A stretch of 64,000 bases of DNA, taken from positions 179,972 to 243,971 of the forward strand of contig CAJNOJ010000161.1 of assembly GCA_905250025.1 (NCBI GenBank). Direction: 5' to 3'. Each line of letters begins with the position of its first letter. Position 1 is the first letter of the stretch. Under the pieces are notes generated by a model. It did not search any database. It was not told where the DNA came from and saw only the letters and a list, made by a program, of their open reading frames with translations. Below, piece after piece: positions 48,897 through 64,000 of the stretch. Both the position numbers and the translations under genes were made by a program. Source of the stretch: Adineta ricciae (Eukaryota; Rotifera; Eurotatoria; Adinetida; Adinetidae).

Positions 48897-49196
48897 ACAT
48901 TTCTGATAAAAAAAATCAATCTCATCTGTTCTGTTTGTGTTTTTCTCTTGTTCTTTTATGGCAAATAGGGTTATTTTAGTCTATTGCTTTCTTTTTCTTT
49001 GTAGAGACACTCATAAATGTGGTGATTGCTCTAACAATATTCATCTTTTTTTTGTTTTGTACAAAAAATTTATTGTTGTTAATGTCTTGTTTGAATGCTA
49101 TTAGACAAATGACGTTTCTTCTTTCTCTTCTTTTTTTTTAAATTTCTTTTCTTGTGCAATAGTATAAAAATAAGAAAAGATCAGTTCGAATGGTAA
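48897..49196. other. Convergent 3' spacer
   Basis: 300 bp of A/T-rich sequence between FARP and FOXRED1 3' ends, with T-rich runs. No gene seen. Confidence 0.5.
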
Positions 49197-52100
49197 TTAA
49201 ACAATCATCGGCTCATAGATTGGAGTATTATTGACAACACGTTGAAAGCCAAAACGTGTTAAATCAATTGAATGATATTTGAAATCGGATAGATATTCTG
49301 AGATAGCGCGACCGATGGCGGGTGCGTGCTGAAGACCATGACCGCTGGAACCGTTAGCGAAAATAAAGTTCTGCTGTTGTGGATGTGCACCTACGATAAG
49401 ACTGGAGAAGAAAAAGGTAAAGATAGGATGAAGATATGACGAAGATATTCACTTTTGGTCGAAATAATTGTAATCGTAGAAGCCACACCAGGCATTTTTC
49501 AGCTAGAACAGATTGATTTGAGAAATCTAAGAATGAAATTCGCTTACCTTCAATGTTTCGAAACTTGGTATACGTTTCGCCAAAGCTGGCCATATTTGCT
49601 CTTCAAAAACTGAGTAATCGACCTCCAAATTATCTTCCGATTTGTCACTTTCCTGGGCAAAAAAAAACATCAAGATCACATGTAATCCAGAACTAGTCGC
49701 GTATTCATTACTTCAGTCGGACTACATCCACAAATATATGTATTTCCTATACCTTCTGGTCGGAAATAAACACCGGATATGTCAACAAACAATGGTGCCA
49801 ATGGACCAGGGCCATTCATCGATTCGAAGACAAATACATAACGTTTTCTAAACGACAAGTTGTTTGTTCGTCGAAATATGAGAATGCTTTTCACAATTCG
49901 TAGACAATATGTCGAACGAAATTGTTTCGTAGTAAACAAATGATAACGTTAGTAGAACAGAAAAAAAGAACAAATCAATCAGTTTCATCGTCTTTTTTCT
50001 TAGCATATAAAACAGAACAGCGTGGTATAGTCAGGAAAATGATGTTACGCTTCACTACCTCTCTTTTCTGTTTGTTACATACAAGCATTTTTTTTTTACT
50101 TTTTTTTTTGTATCAGTCATAGTCATTCTATTTATTGAGAGATAGTAGAGACAATTTGCTTGTTCAGGGTCATTTTACTTGGAAATCCACATGTACTAAT
50201 ATTCAATGGACAGAGACGGATTTCCTTTAGCAAGTATCAGCGAGAAGAGTGTTATTGATGAGACTGTGGAAACAGCGAAATCGACACGTGGCCAACGGCC
50301 ACCACTTCGACAAGCAACTGCCGTTCAAAGTGGCGAATTTACAACAACAAAGTCCAATCACGAACCTTCCCTTCCCACTGATTATATTAAAAAATATAAT
50401 CAAGTCGAAGTAACTAGTATTGCAGATGAAGACGATGAAAATGAAAGAGAGAGATATTTATCTCAACGAGCAAGTCAACTGAGTAATGATCGTGATAACA
50501 CAATGGTTTCATCGTACACAACAGGTGGTGGCGCGGAAAATGATGTGATTGAAATTCATCAATTTAGTTTAGCAGATGTTGATGCTTATCTCGATATTTA
50601 CTTTGATACATTAAATGATCGTTTAAGACATTATATCGGGAATGATGATCAAATACATCAATTTCGTGTGGCAATGAAGAATCGAATAAGTAACGGCAAA
50701 AACTAAAGTCAAACTCTAATCTGTTTCGCTTCTCATAGATTCGAATCCTAATGCACGTGAATTTCAAAATGTTCTTCTGGGGAAAATGAATGGCGAAGTT
50801 CTATCAGCATTAACCATGGCATTTCCGGACGAAACACCAACGATAATTCCGCTATCGACGGGTTCACACAATTCATGTTTCACATCTATACATCGATGGC
50901 TCGTACATAAAGCCAACTACGTTCCGACACATGTGGAAGAATGTTATATTGAAATGATCGGTGTAAAAAATGGCTATCGAAATCATGGCATCGGCGCGGC
51001 AATGCTCGAATGTGTGGAACAATTCGCTCGACAAGCTGGTGCTAATCGACTGACTATTCATACAACAGGACAACAATTGCGAAACTATTTCGAACGGTAC
51101 GGATTCGTTCTCGATGCCACAGACAGTTCGTCATTTTGGAAATGGGTTCTCGAGCGGCAAAATGTCGAGAAATTAACAAAAGTTCTCTCACCAGATCAAG
51201 ACAATGATTATACAACGAATAGCTATGTCAATGAGAGTATGGTAGAAAGTGTCGATGGAGCTTAGGGTCATTATTCTCATAAAGAAAACCAATAAAGTGT
51301 AAATAAAATTACAGAAACCTGTTGAATAAATAGGTTTTAGTACATTTCTCTGTCTTACCTCGGTTCTACGGGTAATGCAACAGGATATTCATCAGCAACA
51401 CCAATACCAGCCATTTTTGCTACTTCGCCAGCCCAAGGGCCAGCAGTGTTGACGAAGAATGTCGCATCTATTGGATAGATTCGATTATCGTCCGCAGATA
51501 ATATCTAAACAAAAATTTCTCATAGTCTTCCGTTGATTAATCATTTTTGGCATGATGATTTATCAAGTCATTTATCATCCCGTGCGTACATGAAAAAGGG
51601 GAAGTATTCATACAGGTGCGCACGTGGAGAGTCACACATCATTTTCTCCGTGTCTATTCAATCAAATATTCTTCAAATCATCGCGCAATTATCGATACAC
51701 ATATCATGCATTGACGTCACAAAACCACCTGAACAGTGTTAGCTATCTCATTTCAATCTACCGCACTGTTCAATGCTGGAACAAATGTTGTCCGTAGTAC
51801 GCGTGCGAAAAAGACTTTCTTTCACTTACTAAAGCTTTATCTAATTGCCTTTCGATCGTTCCATCGGCCCAGATCCGTTGTGCTTTATCAAAACCGACCA
51901 ACTCCGCTATAAATTACCGAAAAATCAAACATTTGTGTTTTTAAAAGTATTCAACAAATAAATCGTACACACAAACCATTCAAATACACGACGCCGAGTG
52001 ATAATGCTTTTTGTCGGAATGCAGTAAGCAATGCCCAAGGGTCTAGCCAACCTTCATTTTGAATACCTAGAGGAAAAACAAGACTTTCTACATCATTTAG

Positions 52101-53148
52101 ACCCTCATATCGTGGTACCATAACATCCAATTGCAATTCCGTCAGTATTCAGCCATGGAAACTGCTCCTTGAGCATATTTGCTGACATCAATTTTAATTT
52201 TGCTCCTAATGATCTAAACTGTATATAGAACAAACACAAGTCGAGACGCCTAGAGGATGTCTCACGTTTGTGTTTTGTAATTTTCTTCGAAAAGTTTCAC
52301 ACTTTTCTCACTACCACATAATAAATAACCATTATGATGAAATGAAACAGGAACAGGGTCATTGTCTGAAAGAAGGTCAATTAAGCAATCCAAATAAAAC
52401 GAAATCTCATCATTTACCAAGAATAGATAAATGTTCACGAATATGTTTGAGAAATTCCGCACCATAAACAGACATTTGAATATTTTCTTCCTAAATCGAG
52501 AGCGAAATTCCTACATTTCTGTATCATTAAGTCAATACTTACAAGAGCAAATTGCTGACGTAGCCCACCAGCCGAAAGCACCGTACTCGACGTTGTATAC
52601 TAAATGAATAGAACTTTTCAAAGTGGAAACGTGACCATCTTGGTTCTCTTACATTCCAATCACGTTCAATGACAGTTATTTTCGTATCGGGTGCCCGTTG
52701 TTTCAGAAAATAAGCGATCGCTGAACCTTTAATAGCACCCTGAATACGAAAAGCATAGGTCAGAAGTGGTAGAAATAGGAGAATACTTACACCAATGATT
52801 AAAATATCAGTTTCAATAGGAATATTTTTCACACCTGAAACCAGTACGTAGTTTATTCTTTCAAACTATCAAGTGCAGTTAATCATTCTTACGGTTTTCG
52901 GTCAATCGATGTCGGATGTAATCCATTTCGTTTTTAATAGGCGTTTCATCAATGCGTTTGATTTGATGAGCAGTCTTCGGGTTGATTAATGTGAAAGCAC
53001 GTTTCGGCGTTGATACTTCCGAAGGTTTTTTTGTCGTTAATTCTTTATTTGCATCGGGTGATGATGTTGTTGTTATTGACGAATCGTTCGATGCAAATCG
53101 TCGAATAAACAACTGATTTACTATACGTCTAGTCAGTCGTAACGACAT
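49197..53148 (-). CDS. FOXRED1: FAD-dependent oxidoreductase, complex I assembly factor FOXRED1
   Basis: The start at 53148 lies 9 nt after a TTTCTTCTTAG acceptor and opens with a mitochondrial-type presequence (MSLRLTRRIVNQLFIRRFAS). About ten exons follow: the dinucleotide-binding motif TDILIIG|GAIKGSAIAYFL, ITVIERDW, SAGGLRQQFA, SFHHNGYLLCG, PRYEGLNDVESLVFP, DPWALLTAFRQKA, FVNTAGPWAGEVAKMAG, KRYVFVFES, GVYFRPEG, CGFYDYNYFDQN, and the C-terminal NGSSGHGLQHAPAIGRAISE. This follows human FOXRED1, a DAO-fold flavoprotein in the mitochondrial matrix needed for mid-stage assembly of complex I. The gene is large because one intron (about 49848-51358, 1.5 kb) contains a complete gene on the other strand. 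The last exons stop at 49197-49199. Confidence 0.9.
50206..51265 (+). CDS. GNAT-family N-acetyltransferase nested in a FOXRED1 intron
   Basis: Two exons (50206-50689, 50739-51265) give 336 residues. The first about 105 residues are hydrophilic and acidic, probably disordered. From IEIHQFSLADVDAYLDIYFD the GNAT fold begins; motif A is ECYIEMIGVKNGYRNHGIGA (the Q/R-x-x-G-x-G/A acetyl-CoA loop read as RNHGIG), followed by LTIHTTGQQLRNYFERYGF, the usual motif B. The substrate cannot be inferred. The whole gene lies in the opposite orientation within the 1.5-kb FOXRED1 intron, so the two transcripts cannot be read together without overlap. The start codon is preceded by ATTCA and no acceptor, unlike many neighbours. 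Confidence 0.8.
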
Positions 53149-53375
53149 TCGGAATATCTAAGAAGAAAGAAATAGTGTTATTTCATCCCATTATGATCAG
53201 ATTCTTTATTCATTCATTCATTCATCATTATCATACATATTACCAGATAGATAAAATTATACAAGCAAAAAACAAAAGTAGGAATAGGTATATGAAATAA
53301 AACAACAGACAAACGTGGAAGAAGAACTGAGATTGATAGAACAAGCACCGAAATAACGATGAATAGAGAAGAGTA

Positions 53376-56026
53376 TCATGAATTGCTAGTTTTTTTTCTA
53401 AAACGGATATTTTGAAAAGGTCTCAAAAGTTTAGTTGATATCGGTTTGCGAATTTTCTCTGGTGATGACGATGAATGACCTTCATCATTCGATGATTCAT
53501 GAGCATATTGATAATTTCGATCATGTTGCATATGTTGCTGTTGATCATCTGATATGGAATCATTATTATCCATTTGAGAATCAGGTATACCTTGAAATAA
53601 AGATTTAGTTTGTTTAGATAACGAAGAACTATTTAACAATTCATAGGAGTTTTGCCGATCTGTTGAAGTTGAACTTAGATGAGAATCAAGATTACCATTC
53701 GTTGAACTGGCTTGAGAAACAGGCGGGTTTTGAGATGAACGATTATTCATTATTGCACGTCGTTTGAGCGTCACAGATGATGAGTTCGATGGTTCGATGC
53801 CACTATCTGATTGACTTATAGTATCCTGTTGAGAGACTTGAGTTGGAAGTAGCGAGTTCATTGATATAACACGAGTGTTCAAAGTACTAAAAACGAACAA
53901 AATAGTTTCAGTTAATACAATCTTGTTAATCAATGTTCACAAAAATTTAAGTCATGATTAACAAGATGCTTTTTTTTAGCACTCCGAGATATGAGAATAA
54001 AACAAAGAAACACTTATAATAACTATCATGTGTTCTATTTTCACATTCCTTTAAATACCATGCACTGCAACTACGTGATTTTTATCTTCATACCTGTTGG
54101 CTTTACTGATAATTGTGGACTCATTGTTTGTGTTGATTAAACCCATTGACTCTGATGAAATCGGCTTTGATCGATTGATTGAGTCTAAAATTTGAGGTCG
54201 ACATTCATTGTTTTTATTCGAAGATCATTTACCAGTTGATAGATTAATCAAATCTTCCCGATCGAGTAGTGATGCAATCTTATGCCAACGTCTTTCACGT
54301 TCTTCATATTCATCATGAACTTCTGCTAAGCGTTCCCTAAAGAACAGAAAAATCAATATCGTTTAGCAAGAGTGAAAATTTACTTTGCTGAATTGATTAA
54401 TTCACCTATGTTGTCCATGCAACCTGTATGAGCTATGCGAACAGCTCCGAAGAAGCCTTTTTGCATTTTGGTAATTTTGTTCATCTGAAATGCAATTCTT
54501 TGTTTGCTGAGTAATAAACTTGACGAGCGTACCTGTTCTTTTGCAGTGAGCATCGCATTTTCAGCTAATTTACGTTTTGTTTCGAAAGCAGCTTCTTCAT
54601 TATGATATGTACGTTTGAGTAAATCGATTAACTCCGCCGGTGCTTCATATGACTGATGACGAGCATGTTCTTCTGCTTTTCGTAAAGCAATTCGTAACTA
54701 AATGAACTTATCATTTTCAACTAATTAACTTTTCTCATGTTTGATATCTACCTGTTCAATTTCTTGAATGGCTAGCCGAAATTGTTTATCGACTTCGAAT
54801 GTTGTATCACGTCGCTTTCGACATTTATCTGCTTCTTCCTGAGGAAAAAAGAAACGAAAACAACGTTGAGCGTAATCTTCTCGACATTCGTCAAGTATGT
54901 TGTTCTGTTTACTTTCGTTCGTTGTACTTCAACAAACCAAGAATTTAGTAATCCTCGATCAACTTTCGCTTTGTCTTGTAATTCATTCTCCATTGCTTTC
55001 ATCCTATGCATAGACGAGCTTTTTATGAAGACAATTATCGATTTTTCATTCACTCGTACTTTCCCGTTACAGCAATTAAATCGCCTTCAGCTTGTTGTAA
55101 CGTTTCCAATTCTTTCATCATCACATGCATACTTTCTTGTGTTTTTCGATGCCGAATGAATGCATACAGGCAAGCAGCAATCGATATCAGCAAAGCACAT
55201 ATGAGAATCATATCTTTAATGAAATTATGGGTACGTCGTGGTGGACCGAATAGAACAATATCCGTCGCTTTGATTATCAGACGACGTTTATGTCGGGGAT
55301 CACGTATTTGCATAATTGTTGACAGATACTGTTTTTCATTCGCTGCTAATCTAAAATATATCGACAGAAAGTTGAGAAAAATTGACGAGCAAAACGATGG
55401 AGAGTTTACCTTGGTATCATTCGACCATCGATTTGATTTCGACGAAAGTATTCCGCGTAAATCGAAAGTTGAACATGATTCACAAGCCAATGAACAACGT
55501 CATCATTAGTCCAATTATAAACTAAAAATCGAAGGTTATCATATTTGATTTCAATGACAGTTTACAACAAACCAGGATTGCCCTTCCATTGTGTCCATAA
55601 GTCTTCAATGGTGATTTGTAGATCCGCTTTTTGAAATCGACGATGTCGAACAGAATCAGTTTTAGACTCCAGTTCTTCATGAATAAACTAAAACTCTAAC
55701 ATAAAGAACTTTTCTTTTCAAATTCTCCCTTTTACATCACGACTCTCCGATGCTTCGATCAGTCCATCTTTATCATCATCCATTTGTTCATGAATTGCCT
55801 TAATCGCTTGACGACCAAGTCGTTCCTTATCAACATCTGTACATAGATTAAATACTCCAGTACAATCTAAAACAACGATTACTCACAAACAGAAACATCA
55901 ACTAAATGTCCTACCGGGATCAGGAATATTGTAAGCAATGTTATTATTATTCTTATTGTTACTACTTGCTTGACAGCATTGAAATGAAGTAAGAATGAAA
56001 ATAAAATAGAAAATCATACGATCCAT
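53376..56026 (-). CDS. STIM1: STIM, ER calcium sensor
   Basis: From MDRMIFYFIFILTSFQCCQA (signal peptide) the order is the EF-hand (loop DDDKDGLIEASE, all calcium ligands present), a hidden EF-hand-like stretch, the SAM domain (YNWTNDDVVHWLVNHVQLSI to KATDIVLFGPP), one transmembrane helix (DMILICALLISIAACLYAFI), coiled coil 1 (MMKELETLQQAEGDL), the CRAC-activating SOAR region (ELIDLLKRTYHNEEAAFETK ... GFFGAVRIAHTGC ... RERRWHKIASLL), and a Ser-rich tail with a basic end (RFRKKTSNS). STIM senses low ER calcium and opens Orai channels at the plasma membrane. Unlike the KIKKKR patch in human SOAR, the corresponding site is less basic (NKITKMQKG). Invertebrates normally have one STIM gene; the symbol is by family. 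About ten short introns. Confidence 0.93.
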
Positions 56027-57479
56027 TCAGCTACATGAATCTAAAATAAATGCGAAATTCAAAGTCAAGACGTGTACAATGAATTGATTTGGATTCTTCG
56101 TTGTGTGTTTATGTATGCACGAAGCGTCACAATAATCATATGTAAGGGAAGATGAGAAGAGAGAGAGAGAGAACGGCAGAGATTAAGATCTCAATCAAGC
56201 ACATCTTACTGAAAAAAACCGAACTGACAAATGTAGAGATAGTCGACGTTTTGTTGTTCGGATGGGTTTCGTTTTCTTTTTCTTCATGAGAACACGATGT
56301 GGGAAAGAAAAAGGAATGAAAAGTTGTTTTCACCAGCTGATGTTGTCTTTCATGCGTAGCTGGCATTTCTCCAAACATATACTTCATGCATTCGATCTTC
56401 TGTAAATGAAATCGAATCTCCACACATACACAATAGACATTTACTGTGTTTGAGTTATTTCAATAGAGGAACAAAGAACAAGAGTCAGTTTTTCGTATAC
56501 TTGAAAGTATTCGAAAGAAAGTGTCGTAAATCAGATAAACGAATCAATAATCATATTGGATGTATTGTTTGAATAAATATTGACTGAAGAAAGAGGTGAA
56601 GAATGATTTTCACTATGACTTACCGATACGAGCAAAGATGATTGATTGATCGAGAATGATTTGACTATCTTATGATGATGAGAAGGGAAGAACATACTCA
56701 TCGAATGAATCATTCAGTTCTAAGGATGAGATGAGCATGATCCAATAAGAAATGATTAAATCGATATTCCCATTGGATGCATCGAAAAACTTAACATGAA
56801 GGTAAATTTATTGTCTCGAATTGATTCAATCAATATTGATTAGCCATACACAATAAAGATTGACAAATTATTGTTATTTGAGATACTACAGAATGCTGTG
56901 CGTTCTTTTTCTTTGGCGAATGAGGGTGAAAAGACGGATTTTATGTTAACGATGCATGAAAGATAAGTCCGACAGATTTGGATTAGAAGATGATATCAAG
57001 GGAGGATCAATTTCTTAAAACTAGATTAGCAAATCTTTGCGCTTGGAGAATGTAATGCAGAATGCCGATCTAGCAATTTGACTCTAACTTTGATTATATG
57101 GTCTTGATTTAATCGGAAATTGTCTGGAGAGAAAAGTAATAACTTACATACTACACGATTTTCGTTGCAAATCTACTTGATTTAATATACAAGATCAAAG
57201 TAATTTCCATAATGACAGAAATATATGAATAAAATTATGTATATATTCAAAATTGTTATAGGTGACGCCACTGATTCTATGATTCGAATTTGAGTAAATT
57301 ATCGAAGTGTGAAGGATGAAATTTTGTCCGATTATTTTCTTCTAAAATAAAGAAATTTGTGATGTTACGTGCCTTTAAAAATATGTCTCGCTGATTGATC
57401 TCGATTTGGACCAATCAGCTGCTACTTCATATTTATCTTTCAAATATATCATCGTCTTCAATAAGATTATTGAACAAGA
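56027..57479. other. Divergent spacer between STIM and SPF45
   Basis: About 1.45 kb of A/T-rich DNA. Open frames at 56136-56423 and 56531-56713 (-) are low-complexity. No RNA gene, TE or exon was recognised; it probably holds the two promoters. Confidence 0.5.
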
Positions 57480-59459
57480 ATGTCACTCTACGATGATATT
57501 GATATATCAGAGCCAAATAAGGAAAGCGGTACGAAAGGTAAGAACAAAAACATAAATAAATTCAGAGATTTGACTGATTTTATCTGTAGGATCGACTGGA
57601 GGATGGTCAGAGTCGATAAAGTTATTGCATGGTTCAATTCATGCGAAGAAATTTCATCAACAACAGCAACAACTCAAAGTAACATCGATTCTTTTTCGAT
57701 GCTACTTCCATGCTATACTTTTGTAGAAAGATGCACATAAAAATGTAGTAGCGCCAGTTGCCGATCTACGGAAAAAACGAGCAGCACCATTACCACGTCA
57801 TCCCAATGCTGAAGTTACATTCAATAGTCTCACCGGCAAAGTTTGTTGTTCATCTCGACGTTATATCATTGACATTCTCCTTTTTTCTTCATAGATGGAG
57901 GTTCGTGATAGTAATTCTCAACCTAAGGATACCAGTGAACCGTCATCGTCAGTAACGGCGTTAATACAGAATATTACATCGAATATGTCTGTATTCGGTT
58001 ATACAGATGAGTACGATCCGTTGAAGCCGAATGATTATGAAAAATTGAAAGAACAACGGAAACGGGAAGAATATCAACGTGATCGAGAGCTAGAACGACA
58101 ACGAAAAGAGGAAAGTGAACCAAAAGGATTATATGATGATGATTATGACAATGAAGATAACGAGAATTTGAATCGAGAGTCAAATGATCGACCAGTACGG
58201 AAGGGAAATGTTTTTGCGCCGCCACCATCCTTAATTGAAGAGGATAAGCGGGCGAGCAGTAATAGTCAAAATGAATCAGGTAGATCTCGTTAGTCATCGA
58301 AGATTTTGAGACATGTTTATATTAGATATGAAAGATGATTACTCATCTATACCACCGTTCGATTCGAATGAACGTGCAGAAGATATGGAAACAGAAAGCG
58401 TCACATCTACACTTGGTCTTGGGTCGGTGAAAGGGTAAATAATATTTAATATGATGTATACTCATACTCAATTTTCATTTTCCTTTCGTTAGTGCCGCCG
58501 CCGTTGCTAAGATGATGGCAAAAATGGGTTATCGAGAAGGGCAAGGTCTTGGTAAATCTCAACAAGGCATCAGCTCTGCGTTGAGTGTGGAAAAAACCAG
58601 CAAACGTGGTGGCAAAATCGTCCTAGAAAAGGAACCACCCATGAAAGGTAATCTCATCTTGTCGATTGACAATTGCTCATCAATTTCTTCAGATTTTGTT
58701 CTACCTGCCCCACCACCATCATTACTTCCACCTTCCATCATTACTCCGAAAGCCGATTCAGGCGTTGACCTTTCTACCGAACTGAGAGGTGCAACGAAAG
58801 TTGTTCTACTCAAAGTATGTCGATTTTCTGCAAGAAAGAGAGACAGAAAGAATTTATTAAAATTCTATATTTAAGAACATGGTCGGACCTGGTGAAGTTG
58901 ACGATTTACTTGACAGTAAGTGGGAACAAATGCATTTCACATCGATGACCATGTTTGTTTCAGGTGAAACGAAAGAAGAATGTCAAAAATATGGTGAAGT
59001 AGAAAAATGTCTTATATACGAGGTATGTGAACATGACGAAAGATGTATGTTGAAAAATGATTTTGTTTTAGATTCCAGATGCGCCTGCTGAGGAAGCTGT
59101 TCGAATATTTGTTGAATTTAAACGAGTCGAATCCGCTGTCAAAGGTATGTCGATAGTCTCAGATCTAGTTGAATGGTTCCGATCGAAGGGAACTGTTCGG
59201 TACGATGTTCGAATCCCATTTGAGGGAAGTCTTTGCTATGATGACTTAAATGATAGGTATGATACAAATTTATGATTCCATATCATAGAGCCAAAAATAC
59301 ATGTCTGAGCAAAGATCGGTGAATTCTAATTGTTATTATTATCCTTAAATTTTAGCTGTCGTCGATATGAACGGACGATATTTTGCTGGTCGGGTGGTAC
59401 GAGCAAAATTCTACGACTGTGACAAATTCCGACAATTTGATTTGGCTGATGATTCGTAA
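57480..59459 (+). CDS. RBM17: Splicing factor 45 / RBM17
   Basis: The protein starts MSLYDDIDISEP, as in vertebrate SPF45, and continues with GGWSESIKLLHGSI, VVAPVADLRKKRAAP, DEYDPLKPNDYEKLKEQRKR and a charged region (ELERQRKEESE), a FAPPPSLIEED block, the G-patch (KMMAKMGYREGQGLGKSQQG, SVEKTSKRGGKIVLE), and the UHM-type RRM (TKVVLLKNMVGPGEVDD, KCLIYEIPDAP, RIFVEFKRVES, GRYFAGRV). The RYF tripeptide is the UHM signature that binds ULM tryptophans in SF1, U2AF65 and SF3b155. It is a nuclear factor in 3' splice-site choice. Several introns are about 50 nt; one RRM intron (about 59145-59355) is longer and includes a tRNA-like B-box sequence. Confidence 0.93.
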
Positions 59460-59576
59460 TCTCATCGATTTGTGTGTCTTGTACAGTTTCTTTATATGAT
59501 GAATAAAGCTAGCAAATGATTCCAAAGAGAAATTTTACCAATATCTAACTGTTTTTCTTAAGTTTGGTTTTAGATT

Positions 59577-62616
<3,040 letters not shown>

Positions 62617-64000
62617 TATATTTATTTCTCTCTTATGTGATTTATTTTTTAATCAAACAACGTTTACTTTGAAAGTTTTAAACTAAAAATATATTTCGAA
62701 TTTGTCTGAAAACTCTAGTTGAGCACGTCTAGGTGAATTTGCATATTATCTTCTCACTTGTAATCGAATTAAATCATGATTTTCGAAAGGAGATATTCAT
62801 TAGTTTTCAATGAATTCATCTTCGATTTAATCACGACGTCGTTTGCCTGTCAAAAGTCAATGATCATTCACATCGTTATTTGAATCTTGTCGAGTTTTTC
62901 GAAACGAAAACCCTGACGTATTCATCTGCTGCGTTAATGTTTATCTTTTTCTAATGTTATTTGATTGAGTTCAAACGTGAATTCGAATGTATCGATATTT
63001 GTCACGCACTTGTTATTGGTCGCATGTAATTGATGAATTCTATTTGGTATAAATTAAGAAAGACACGACCATTCATCGTTTCGAGATGAGAATGGAAGAA
63101 AGTTACATAGTAGTTTTTCGAGAAAAACACCGCATTCGAATGTGATACACGATTGTATCATATCATTTGTATGCGGGCCGACATATTGATCGTTATCTTT
63201 GAAATAACATTGTAATATAACTGGGTGAAAATTTACCGACAAACAATTATTTGTCACTATTGTCTAGATTCATGACTGAAGTGTGATTTTTTTTCGTAAT
63301 TGTCATCTTGTCTCATCTGATCATCGCTAATTTCGTCATAGTCTGCCGTATGCATCATAACTAGTGTTTTTCTTTTTTTTGACAGATAAGATCGCCGGTA
63401 CTCGAAAATGAACTTTTCGTGAGTGTGCGCTGATGAATCGAATTGGAGCAGTACTAATGAGTAAAACAATAATTGGCCTATTTCGATTCAATATCTCTCT
63501 ATATCTCTTCACATTCTTATCGTTTGAAGTTATCTGTTGACCTCGATTAGAATCACGCTCTTAATGACTAGTTAATGGATTTGTGCATTCTTCTATGAAA
63601 CTTTAGTCTAATCGGCAAAATGTAAAACTAATTCATCTACAGTGATGTCTTCATAAGCAGTGATAGATTTCATTTATTTAAACGATTTGCTCGTGCTTCA
63701 TTTATTTTTGTCTAATGCATTTAATAGATACAAAATTGAAGACTACTTCTTTGTTGTTTTCTCTCAACAATGATGATGAGAAAAGATGACCGAAGTTGAT
63801 AAAAGCTCGACTGGTTGCTTATGCGACGTATCTCGCAGTTCTGTAATTGAAACAAAAAAAAGAAACGAAAGCAACTAGTAACTATTCATATAACTGATGA
63901 TTCAATCTTGCCGTGCTTGCGTTCATGGTAGTTGACTGTTAAAAATGACGTTATTATTTGTTTTCGAATTTTTGATAGGCGAAAATAGTGCAATGATGTA
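62617..64000. other. No gene recognised at the right end
   Basis: About 1.4 kb of A/T-rich sequence downstream of TBC1D23. Open frames at 63054-63257 and 63257-63469 (-) look random. It may contain 3' UTR or the upstream region of a gene beyond the window. Confidence 0.5.

Noticed and set aside
59145-59260. tRNA-like sequence (B-box-like GTTCGAATCCC and a possible D-arm) in an SPF45 intron
   Set aside because: The T-stem bases do not pair and a full cloverleaf with an anticodon arm could not be drawn; at most an old tRNA-derived relic.
62617-64000. Possible gene or mobile element at the right end
   Set aside because: Several short frames on both strands, none with domain, splice or repeat evidence.

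Overview
This is a eukaryotic nuclear window, most likely from a bdelloid rotifer. The evidence is dense metazoan genes split by very short GT-AG introns (mostly 45-70 nt), AT-rich spacers, metazoan-only families (STIM, FARP, SCFD2, MTHFSD, FOXRED1, TBC1D23), and interspersed genes with a non-metazoan look (a MysC-like ATP-grasp enzyme, a single-exon aminotransferase). Many genes also have a splice acceptor within a few bases of the ATG, which fits spliced-leader trans-splicing, known in rotifers. Genus assignment is inference. No complete transposon, virus, CRISPR array, rRNA or convincing tRNA was seen.

Layout. 1-1.3 kb: 3' part of a monocarboxylate-transporter-like gene (+). 1.5-5.0 kb: a secreted EGF/chitin-binding gene and a full-length MysC-like ATP-grasp gene (both -), separated by eroded duplicate pieces of both genes. 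5.6-6.5 kb: C-terminal exons of a single-pass membrane protein, possibly FNDC4/5-like (-). 7.9-25 kb, all +: SCFD2, a HAD phosphatase, classical dynamin, an NLK/MAPK-like pseudokinase, MTHFSD with a long unidentified N-terminus, and a B-box/coiled-coil protein. 25.8-28.1 kb: a large unrecognised leucine-rich protein (+). 28.3-31.8 kb: a TASOR-like (DUF3715) gene (-), divergent from APC10 (+, 32.2-32.9 kb).

33-41.4 kb: class I aminotransferase (-), ribosomal protein S29 (-), SmB (+), SPTLC1 (-), MID1IP1/Spot14-like (+), NDUFB9 (-). 43.2-48.9 kb: FARP-type FERM-RhoGEF (+). 49.2-53.1 kb: FOXRED1 (-), with a complete GNAT acetyltransferase gene (+) nested in one intron. 53.4-56.0 kb: STIM (-). 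57.5-62.6 kb: SPF45/RBM17 and TBC1D23 (+). The last 1.4 kb shows no gene.

The genes are mostly independent housekeeping loci rather than an operon. Functional themes are membrane traffic (SCFD2, dynamin, TBC1D23), respiratory complex I (NDUFB9, FOXRED1), splicing (SmB, SPF45), lipid metabolism (SPTLC1, MID1IP1-like) and store-operated calcium entry (STIM). The most interesting parts are the MysC-like gene with its duplication scar and altered metal-site residue, the TASOR-like gene in a lineage known for tight transposon control, the pseudokinase, the MTHFSD fusion and the nested GNAT gene. All gene models were spliced by eye from the sequence; exon edges are predictions.
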